Origin: Flavobacteriales bacterium UBA1112
Lineage (GTDB): Bacteria; Bacteroidota; Bacteroidia; Flavobacteriales_D; Sanyastnellaceae
Assembly (NCBI GenBank): GCA_002313415.1
Contig: DCBH01000078.1
Location: 1 to 7,388 of the forward strand
DNA: 7,388 nucleotides
Direction: 5' to 3'
A program made the translations under genes and the position numbers. Shown here piece after piece: positions 1 to 5,837 of this stretch (positions are counted from its first letter, which is position 1; each line of letters begins with the position of its first letter). Under the pieces are notes generated by a model. That model saw nothing but the letters and a program-made list of their open reading frames with translations. It had not been told where the DNA came from and made no database searches.

Positions 1-2105
1 TGGGCGTGTGTGGCGGTGATTGCGCTGCGGACGTGAATGACAACGGCATTTGTGACGACGAAGAGATTGGTGGATGTACCGACCCCATGAACCCTGGATT
101 CGATCCAAATGCAACCCTCGACGACGGCTCATGCTTGCTAGGTGGCTGCTTAATTGAAGACGCTTGCAACTATGATGCTCTTGCCGACTACCAACTCGCT
201 GGAGCTTGTGATTTCGAAACATGTGCAGGATGTACCGACAGCATGGCGTGCAACTATGATGAGACAACAACCATTGACAATGGGTCATGTGAATACCCTG
301 AAGAATATCTCAACTGTGATGGAACGTGCATCAATGATTCAGATGGCGACGGCATCTGTGATGAGTCTGAAGTTCTAGGCTGCACTGATGCGAATAATCC
401 AGTGTACGACCCTGCAGCAACGGAAGATGATGGAAGTTGTCTTGTTGCCGGTTGTTTGCTCCCATTTGCTTGCAACTACGACCCAACGGCAGATTACATT
501 GTGGTTGAACTTTGTGATTTTGCCAGTTGCGTTGGCTGCACCGATGAAGAGGCCTGCAACTACGACCCAACGGCGACTTTGGGTAGTGTAAGTGCATGTG
601 AATATCCCGCCATCCCATTCTTAGATTGCGATGGAAGTTGCTTAAATGATTCAGACGACGATGGTGTCTGTGATGAGCAGGAAATTCCTGGATGTACTGA
701 TGTAGCCGCAGTCAATTTTAATCCATACGCAACTGACGACAATGGAACATGCATTGTTCTGCAAGGTGGATGTGTACTGCCATTTGCCTGCAACTTTGAT
801 CCTGAAGCTGACTTTTACCTGCCAGGTTCATGCGACTTCAGTTGCTTGTTTGCAGTTACAGAAGGCGATTGCAACCACGAATTGGCCTGCAATTATGGTG
901 CTGAAAATGAACCATGTCTGTTCTTTGATGAGCAGGGCAATACATGTGTGCCTGGAGGCTGCAACATCATCGACGCATGCAATTACGACTCCAATGCCGT
1001 TTACAATGACGGTTCCTGTGAGTTCACCACATGTGAAGTATTTGGATGCAACGTCGCTACGGCGTGCAACTTCGATGTTGCAGCCACTGTGAACGACGGA
1101 AGCTGTGATTTCATTACCTGCTGGAGCAACATTGTAGAGGGATGCACAAATCCCATGGCTTGCAACTTTGACATGGAAGCAACCCTCAACGATGGCACAT
1201 GCGACTTTACGAGCTGTTCAGGTCTGGGTTGCACGGATGTCAATGCTTGCAACTTCGACGCTGCAGCATCAATCAATGACGGAAGTTGTGTTAACCCCAT
1301 CACGGGTTACGATTGCTTCGGAAACTGCATTCTGGATGAGGACAGCGACGGAATATGCGATTTGGATGAAGTTGAAGGGTGCACTGACATGGGGGCCAAC
1401 AATTTTGACCCATCAGCGACAGAAAACAACGGCACCTGCACTTATGACTCTGAAGGGTGCACAGACATCTACGCTTGCAATTACAACTATCAAGCAACAA
1501 CTGAAAATGGTTCTTGTGCCTTTGATTGTTACGGATGCATGAACGAACTCGCCTGCAATTTTGATGATGCAGCGACGTTGCACGACTCGGAAGAGTGCTC
1601 ATTCCTATTCAGCTTTGCCATTGATGGGGCTACTGACGTCGTGCTTGAAGAGAGTATGATGTACAGCTACCCCTTCACAGCTGGATCACAATACAACTGG
1701 ACCATCAATGGTGGGGTCATTGTCGATGGTCAAGGAACCAACTACGTAAGTGTCTTGTGGATCCTTCAAGAAGGTGTCATCACAGTACAAGAAACCAATG
1801 TGGATGGTTGCGAAGGCGATGCAATAAGTATGGTGGTTACGGCAACTGCTTCTGGCACGCCTGAAGCATCTGTGTCCTTCATTGCTTATCCCAACCCAGC
1901 CGACGACGTCCTTGTTATTGACGGCTTGGTTTCTGAAGCTCCGGCCCTCCAAGTAATTGATGCTACAGGACGAGAAGTGATTCGCGAAAGGCTCGTTGCA
2001 GGACGCAATACGATTCACGTCGCACACCTCGCAAACGGCACTTACAGTATGATTCTCACCCAATCCAATGGGCGCACGGTGAAGCAATTGATCATCGCAC
2101 ATTGA
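1..2105 (+). CDS. Cys-rich repeat surface protein with T9SS C-terminal sorting domain (5' partial)
   Basis: The reading frame is open to the left edge (first full codon at 3..5), so the signal peptide and N-terminus lie outside the window. GTG at 6 encodes an internal Val in a GVCGGDC motif and is unlikely to be the start. Counting from that codon, residues 23-531 hold 16 copies of a roughly 21-residue module with four Cys in its full form (GC..., ACN[YF]D, ...DDGSC). They are interspersed with four Asp-rich linkers such as DSDGDGICDE that resemble thrombospondin type 3 calcium loops. Residues about 537-616 form a PKD-like domain (YNW, VSVLW, VQETNVDGC). Residues about 622-699 form a T9SS type A sorting domain (YPNPADD, then GREV, then LANGTYSMIL). 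From family knowledge, such proteins cross the outer membrane by T9SS and are anchored or released. The role is inferred to be an adhesin or matrix stalk stabilised by disulfides and calcium. No catalytic motif is seen. A terminator follows 51 bases after the stop. Confidence 0.9.
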   Translation, partial: GVCGGDCAADVNDNGICDDEEIGGCTDPMNPGFDPNATLDDGSCLLGGCLIEDACNYDALADYQLAGACDFETCAGCTDSMACNYDETTTIDNGSCEYPEEYLNCDGTCINDSDGDGICDESEVLGCTDANNPVYDPAATEDDGSCLVAGCLLPFACNYDPTADYIVVELCDFASCVGCTDEEACNYDPTATLGSVSACEYPAIPFLDCDGSCLNDSDDDGVCDEQEIPGCTDVAAVNFNPYATDDNGTCIVLQGGCVLPFACNFDPEADFYLPGSCDFSCLFAVTEGDCNHELACNYGAENEPCLFFDEQGNTCVPGGCNIIDACNYDSNAVYNDGSCEFTTCEVFGCNVATACNFDVAATVNDGSCDFITCWSNIVEGCTNPMACNFDMEATLNDGTCDFTSCSGLGCTDVNACNFDAAASINDGSCVNPITGYDCFGNCILDEDSDGICDLDEVEGCTDMGANNFDPSATENNGTCTYDSEGCTDIYACNYNYQATTENGSCAFDCYGCMNELACNFDDAATLHDSEECSFLFSFAIDGATDVVLEESMMYSYPFTAGSQYNWTINGGVIVDGQGTNYVSVLWILQEGVITVQETNVDGCEGDAISMVVTATASGTPEASVSFIAYPNPADDVLVIDGLVSEAPALQVIDATGREVIRERLVAGRNTIHVAHLANGTYSMILTQSNGRTVKQLIIAH
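72..1598 (+). repeat. Array of 16 Cys-rich modules, partly organised as ~103-residue higher-order units
   Basis: The array codes for degenerate copies of the pattern G-C-x4-A-C-N-[YF]-[DN]-x2-A-x3-[DN]-[DN]-G-[ST]-C. In the first part the modules group into longer units: one variant lacking the inner Cys (NP.YDP or AVNFNP), one with a GCL or GCV opening and CDF after it, one standard module, then a CDG.C.NDSDGDG.CDE.E linker. Units begin at 72, 378 and 690, giving periods of 102 and 104 residues. The third unit decays after its second module. Copies differ at many synonymous sites, so the duplication looks old and kept at protein level. A linker-like start before base 72 suggests that more units lie upstream. 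Confidence 0.85.
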
Positions 2106-2110
2106 TCATC
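2087..2110 (+). repeat. 10-base direct repeat spanning the stop codon
   Basis: ATTGATCATC occurs at 2087..2096 and again at 2101..2110 with a 14-base period. The second copy supplies the TGA stop of the Cys-rich gene. The protein ends QLIIAH, a normal length for a T9SS tail. The repeat is short and may be chance or a small duplication. Confidence 0.5.
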
Positions 2111-2156
2111 TTATTGTAAGTGCTGAGTAAGGCGCATTGAAGAGACCAAAATCCTG

Positions 2157-2188
2157 AAAGTCCCACCTCATTGTAGGTGGGACTTTTT
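2157..2188 (+). terminator. Intrinsic (rho-independent) terminator
   Basis: A perfect 12-base-pair stem (AAAGTCCCACCT at 2157..2168, AGGTGGGACTTT at 2175..2186) closes a six-base loop, CATTGT. A run of five T at 2184..2188 overlaps the stem end. It lies 51 bases after the stop of the upstream + gene, whose transcript it should end. Read from the other strand the hairpin is the same but is followed by only three T, all inside the stem. It could therefore stop the convergent gene less efficiently, about 280 bases after that gene's stop. Confidence 0.9.
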
Positions 2189-2468
2189 GTGTTGCACAAA
2201 CAGGGAGGAATTGTCAATGGTTTGAATTGCATTGGCCATCGTGGTCCTCAGGTTTGATCAATCAGACCAATTGGCTTGCAAGTGTTCACGGCAACTCATG
2301 CCCGACTGAGACTCTGCGTCGCAAATGAAGGGACGCAAAAGCTCATGCAAGCTTGTGCCCGGTTCGGTGTAGACGAGAGCAAGAAGTGCTTTGGTGAAAG
2401 CAGCAAAACGAATAGTCTCATTCCGTGCTTGAAACAAACAATTCTCTGAGTGTGAATGGCTCGTCAGC
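2189..2468. other. Convergent intergenic region without a convincing gene
   Basis: This stretch lies between the terminator and the stop of the convergent 828-residue gene. It holds a weak hairpin at 2251..2268 (GGTTTGA, loop TCAA, TCAGACC, with one G-T pair) and a 6-bp inverted repeat TGCGTC/GACGCA near 2316..2338. Neither is followed by a T run on either strand. The minus strand has an open frame down to 2258, but its only ATG (2557) is inside the neighbouring coding region in another frame. No tRNA or other RNA gene was recognised. Confidence 0.6.
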
Positions 2469-4955
2469 TCACTGCTCTCGAAACACTTGGAATGTAACCC
2501 CTTTATTGGATGCGAATTGAAATAAGTATGAACCGGCAGACAGGGAACGCAAATCAATTACAGCGCTCTCTGATTCCAGTTGGCCCATAGCAACTTGCAT
2601 GCCGTTTATATCGAAAATGGTGAATTTCTGACCAACCAATGTGCTGGGTACGGACACCGTGATCAAATCTGTAGTGGGATTGGGATAAATCCTAGCAACA
2701 TCTGCGAGAAGAAGAGGCTCATGAATGTTCCAGACATCGTCGATGACTGTGACATCAAGACAAACTGAATCACCCACGCAACCGTCTTGGTTTGTCTCTT
2801 GGACGCACACAAAGCCCGTGGTATCCCAAAGCACCGAGATTGCGAAAGTTGTCAATACTTGCTCTTCCAAGGCCCCTTCAAACCACCAGTCATAGGAACT
2901 TCCCAGTGTGTATTCATAGAAGTATGCTGCACTGTCACCTTGAACCACCTCAACATCTCCTGACAATTCGAGAGATTCGGGGATTTCAGCAGGCGCAACC
3001 GTGATTGAAGCAGATGCTTCACAACCCGATTCATCAAAAGCCGTTGCATTGTAAACCCCAGCGGAAACAGCATTGGGGTTGACCCCATTCCAATCAATCG
3101 TGATGTTGCCGGTTCCCCCGCTCACATCAGAGAGAATGACACCACTCTGCAGGTCATTGCACTCTGGGCTCGTTGCTGTTAAGTTCAAAGTGAACGGAGC
3201 AGGCTCAGTGATCAAAAAATCCATTTCGACGCTGCACAAATTTGCGTCGAGCACTTCAACAGTATAGTCTCCTGCAGGCAATGCCTCAGGATCGTATCCA
3301 TTCCAATCGACAGTATACGGTGCTACTCCTCCGGAATAATTTACCTCCGCCATTCCATCTTCACCGTTGTGACAAGAAACAGGTGTCGTGGCGGAAATAG
3401 ATGCTTCGAGATCTGTCTCCTCAGTGATGGTCTGCACAAATGGCGCAGAAGTGTTCCCGCATTGGTCGACAGCGACAAATGTTCTGGTAAGGACCACAGA
3501 CAGAGGACAAGGGCCTTCGTTGTAGCTACTCGACATGTTAACCTCAAAATTGGAGCAGACATCATCCGCCACTGGAGGGTCAAATACTTCTCCTTCAATG
3601 TTGTCTGTGAAAATCTGTTCTTGGGGCAAATCCTCCAGCCAATAAGGCGGGTCATTGTCCTCGATGATCAGGACTTGTTCCACTTCTGTGGCGTTACCAC
3701 ATTCGTCGGTGATGGTTGTGTATTTCTTTTGGACAGATTCACCCTCACAACTTCCTGACAAAAAAACGAATGAGGGCTCTCCGACGACGCTCCATCCACC
3801 GCCGCACACCTCCTCTGCCTGCAGGGGCAAAAACATGACTGGATCATTGCAATCGATGGTGTCCGGCGTCAAGTTGGAAATCACAACGGGAGGGAGGTTG
3901 TCGACGACAGTGAGGGTTTGCAAAATGGCATTTTGGAATCCATTGCAATCGGTGATGATCCAATTGCGGTCGATTGTGTAGTTACCGGGGCAGCTGCCGG
4001 GATAGATGGTTTCAGTAAATGAAAACTCCACATCTTCCATCACGTCGTAACAACTCTCTGGAAATAAACTGTAATAAGCCACGGCTGCAGGTGCAGGCTG
4101 AGCTGACACACCTGGAGCTACTGGAATGCCATTGCAGGACACAGTTGCATCTTGCGGCTGGGACAAAAACTGAGGAAGCAGACTGTTCCCGTCACAATCA
4201 ATTTCACTGGATTCCGGATAAGAACAGGGATTGATCGGAAGAGGGGGGTCAGTGGCTTGGGGATTGTAGTTGCATGCCCAAGGCTCTTGACAGCCAGGCA
4301 CCTCCAATGCGTCACAAATGCCATCTCCATCCATGTCGAGGTAGCAATTGCCATCGCAGTCCAACAGGCCATCAGGATACAAGTCAATCGGATAGATGCA
4401 TAGCTCGTTGTTGATGAGTTCCGCATCGGGAACAAAATTGCATGCATTTGGATCAAAGCAATCCCCCTCACATATTCCATTAAAGACGATATCCAAATCA
4501 TACGTCGCCACGGCCGAACCTGTCCAGGCATTTTGAATGGTGACGCTCCATGTTCCAGAACCATCCAAACCGTTTGCATTGGTATTCAACGTGTAAGTGT
4601 AAAATCCATTGACTGTTGTACTCCAGTTGTCCGGCCAAGAATTTTGAAAGCCTGTACCTACATCGGTGCAGCCACCTGTGGGATTGATATTCCAGCCGCC
4701 CCAAACAATGCAATCGCCATTAGGTGCATACAAGTAAACCATCATGTCAGCGGGATAGCTTGCTCCAGTTCCCGTAAAATTCAGGTTGAATGTAACCGAG
4801 GTCAGGTCACCCGCCAATGTGGCTGATTCAGAATCAATTTGTCCCGAGCTGAGCTGACTGAACAGACTCATGGTGTAGGTGCACGCTTGCCCCCAGACGC
4901 CGCCGGTGCAGGCGAGTGAAAGGACAAAAACGAGGATTGAATAGATGCCCTTCAT
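2469..4955 (-). CDS. Multidomain adhesin-like protein: P-domain-like, HYR-like, SprB repeats, T9SS sorting domain
   Basis: This is a complete 828-residue protein. ATG at 4955 begins a signal peptide of about 22-23 residues (ending VWGQ), which decides the start; no Shine-Dalgarno sequence is visible. Domains in order: about 25-162 a P-domain-like beta fold (VYLYAPNGDC, GSGTWSVTI near its end); 163-258 two Cys modules (DPNACNF, EPWACNY) and a DMDGDGICD calcium-type linker; about 259-513 a HYR-like region (repeated DNLPP and DNDPP junctions, DECGN, DQCGN); 515-584 and 586-653 two SprB-type repeats (SGGVAPYTVDWNG, SGGTGNITIDWNG); about 660-737 a PKD-like domain; 754-828 a T9SS type A sorting domain (YPNPTTD, FDINGMQV, LSAGSYLFQF). 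From family knowledge, SprB-like repeats occur in gliding and surface adhesins. A surface adhesion role is inferred. No protease triad accompanies the P-domain. It lies 76 bases after the next gene upstream on the same strand. Confidence 0.93.
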   Translation of the reverse strand: MKGIYSILVFVLSLACTGGVWGQACTYTMSLFSQLSSGQIDSESATLAGDLTSVTFNLNFTGTGASYPADMMVYLYAPNGDCIVWGGWNINPTGGCTDVGTGFQNSWPDNWSTTVNGFYTYTLNTNANGLDGSGTWSVTIQNAWTGSAVATYDLDIVFNGICEGDCFDPNACNFVPDAELINNELCIYPIDLYPDGLLDCDGNCYLDMDGDGICDALEVPGCQEPWACNYNPQATDPPLPINPCSYPESSEIDCDGNSLLPQFLSQPQDATVSCNGIPVAPGVSAQPAPAAVAYYSLFPESCYDVMEDVEFSFTETIYPGSCPGNYTIDRNWIITDCNGFQNAILQTLTVVDNLPPVVISNLTPDTIDCNDPVMFLPLQAEEVCGGGWSVVGEPSFVFLSGSCEGESVQKKYTTITDECGNATEVEQVLIIEDNDPPYWLEDLPQEQIFTDNIEGEVFDPPVADDVCSNFEVNMSSSYNEGPCPLSVVLTRTFVAVDQCGNTSAPFVQTITEETDLEASISATTPVSCHNGEDGMAEVNYSGGVAPYTVDWNGYDPEALPAGDYTVEVLDANLCSVEMDFLITEPAPFTLNLTATSPECNDLQSGVILSDVSGGTGNITIDWNGVNPNAVSAGVYNATAFDESGCEASASITVAPAEIPESLELSGDVEVVQGDSAAYFYEYTLGSSYDWWFEGALEEQVLTTFAISVLWDTTGFVCVQETNQDGCVGDSVCLDVTVIDDVWNIHEPLLLADVARIYPNPTTDLITVSVPSTLVGQKFTIFDINGMQVAMGQLESESAVIDLRSLSAGSYLFQFASNKGVTFQVFREQ

Positions 4956-4983
4956 TCAGAACGTATCGAAGTAAGGATTAATA

Positions 4984-5047
4984 CAGTTCATGCTTTGCTT
5001 CGGATTGGGCAAAGATGAAAACGAAATAAAATCAACTACATGAACTG
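4984..5047. repeat. Nested inverted repeats in the intergenic spacer
   Basis: CAGTTCATG (4984..4992) pairs with CATGAACTG (5039..5047), and directly inside it CTTTGC (4993..4998) pairs with GCAAAG (5009..5014). The left arms are contiguous; the right arms are separated by 24 AT-rich bases. As RNA from the minus strand this would be a 15-pair stem with a 24-base bulge and a ten-base loop. The outer arm overlaps the last codons of the 261-residue gene. No T run follows on the minus strand, so it does not look like an intrinsic terminator. Confidence 0.45.
5010..5035 (-). promoter_or_regulatory. Possible Bacteroidota-type promoter for the 828-residue gene
   Basis: On the minus strand CATCTTTG (5017 to 5010) matches the Bacteroidota -7 element TAnnTTTG at all but its first base. 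A TTG (5035 to 5033) stands upstream with a 15-base spacer, shorter than the roughly 19 bases usual between the -33 and -7 elements. Transcription would begin about 50 bases before the ATG. The -7 candidate overlaps the inner hairpin arm. The match is weak. Confidence 0.22.
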
Positions 5048-5817
5048 CCGAAAACACTCAGCAATTCTAGCAAATCTGCAACTGTAGTCGCGCCATCGCC
5101 ACTTACATCTGTTGTGCAACCTTCTGTGCATCCGAACTCAGCCAGGATTTCCAGCAGGTCACTTACAGTCACCGCATTGTCTCCATCCACGTCTCCAAAA
5201 CAGGATTCAAGCACACAACTGCCGTCATCGACCACCGCATTGGGGTTGTAGTTGTTGGCTTCTTCGTCTGTGCAACCAAGTTCTCCAAAGTTCAGCACGA
5301 ACGAACCAAAGACTTCCTCTTGGCTAAATGGGAAACCAAAGACAGCGACCCAACCTGTGACATAGATGTCAAGTCGATAAGAACCTTGAACGGTAGGCGT
5401 GCCAACAAGTGACGCGCAATATTGATTGCCTCCTAAAAATGAGCAGGGATTGCCAGAATCTCCGTTGTTGTTGCATACGACCTCAAGACCTACCGCATCA
5501 AGAGTGGTTGTGGACAGCGTATCACTCAAATCAACCAACACCACCGAAGACAAAGAAGCACTGTCCAAAGGAGTTGTAGGAAAGAACGGCAGGGTAGGAT
5601 CAATGTCAAGGATGTATTGAGGCAACAAAATGTGCAGGACATCTTCGTAGCTCTGTCCCACTATACCTGGTTCAAACTGCTCACCCAATTCAGGGTTTGG
5701 CGAAACTCCTAACGTTTCATTGCCAAAGTCATAATCTGCTGTGCATTGTGCCAAGCCTTGCCCGACTATAAAACATGCAAGGAAGAGAGAGAGAGAGAGT
5801 TTTAAAAAGCTTTTCAT
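5032..5817 (-). CDS. Secreted protein with one Cys module and a dockerin-like C-terminus
   Basis: A 261-residue protein. ATG at 5817 is chosen because it opens a classical signal peptide (MKSFLK, hydrophobic core, GLA before Gln24); a GTG eight codons upstream overlaps the previous gene's stop and is less likely. Residues about 25-178 form an Ig-like or He_PIG-like beta domain of a type seen in Bacteroidota exoproteins (GIVGQSYE, LVGTPTVQGSYRLDI). Residues 181-201 are one Cys module that lacks the inner Cys (EEANNYNPNA). Residues 206-260 form a dockerin-like pair of calcium loops: DVDGDNAVTVSD and DVSGDGATTVAD, each followed by a short Leu-rich helix and FG, joined by CTEGC. There is no T9SS tail. 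Its role is unknown; calcium-dependent attachment outside the cell is an inference. It follows the upstream paralogue by 20 bases, so co-transcription is likely. A (CT)8 tract lies in its signal-peptide codons. Confidence 0.9.
   Translation of the reverse strand: MKSFLKLSLSLFLACFIVGQGLAQCTADYDFGNETLGVSPNPELGEQFEPGIVGQSYEDVLHILLPQYILDIDPTLPFFPTTPLDSASLSSVVLVDLSDTLSTTTLDAVGLEVVCNNNGDSGNPCSFLGGNQYCASLVGTPTVQGSYRLDIYVTGWVAVFGFPFSQEEVFGSFVLNFGELGCTDEEANNYNPNAVVDDGSCVLESCFGDVDGDNAVTVSDLLEILAEFGCTEGCTTDVSGDGATTVADLLELLSVFGSSCS
5784..5799 (-). repeat. (CT)8 dinucleotide tract in signal-peptide codons
   Basis: Eight CT units on the coding strand encode Leu-Ser-Leu-Ser-Leu and the first base of Phe12. 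Loss of one unit puts the frame into a stop (TGA) about 18 codons after the tract; gain of one unit reaches TAG about five codons after it. Any change that is not a multiple of three units should therefore abolish the protein. Such tracts act as slipped-strand switches in some bacteria. Here the tract may simply reflect a Leu-Ser-rich signal peptide. Confidence 0.75.
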
Positions 5818-5837
5818 AGGTTCATTTCTTTGGTTTG

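Noticed and set aside
6..8. GTG as the true start of the left gene
   Set aside because: It is inside a GVCGGDC motif typical of the interior of such proteins, no signal peptide follows, and the frame is open to the window edge.
72..1598. CRISPR or non-coding tandem repeat
   Set aside because: The repetition is at protein level and divergent at DNA level, with no identical direct repeats and spacers.
1686..2102. 138-residue open frame antisense to the 3' end of the left gene
   Set aside because: It mirrors a coding region with clear PKD-like and T9SS domains; its own translation has no recognisable domain.
2251..2268. Hairpin as terminator of the 828-residue gene
   Set aside because: Stem of seven with a G-T pair and no T run on the minus strand.
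3760..3766. Run of seven A (seven T on the coding strand) in the 828-residue gene as a slippage site
   Set aside because: Short, far into the gene and with no sign of a frame break; much weaker than the (CT)8 tract.
4118..4579. 153-residue frame inside the 828-residue gene on the same strand
   Set aside because: Out-of-frame shadow of the P-domain-like, Cys-module and linker coding region; no domain of its own.
5771..5790. Lipoprotein signal at Cys15 of the 261-residue protein
   Set aside because: The residues before Cys (L-F-L-A) do not give the usual Leu at -3, and a standard cleavage site GLA before Gln24 is present.
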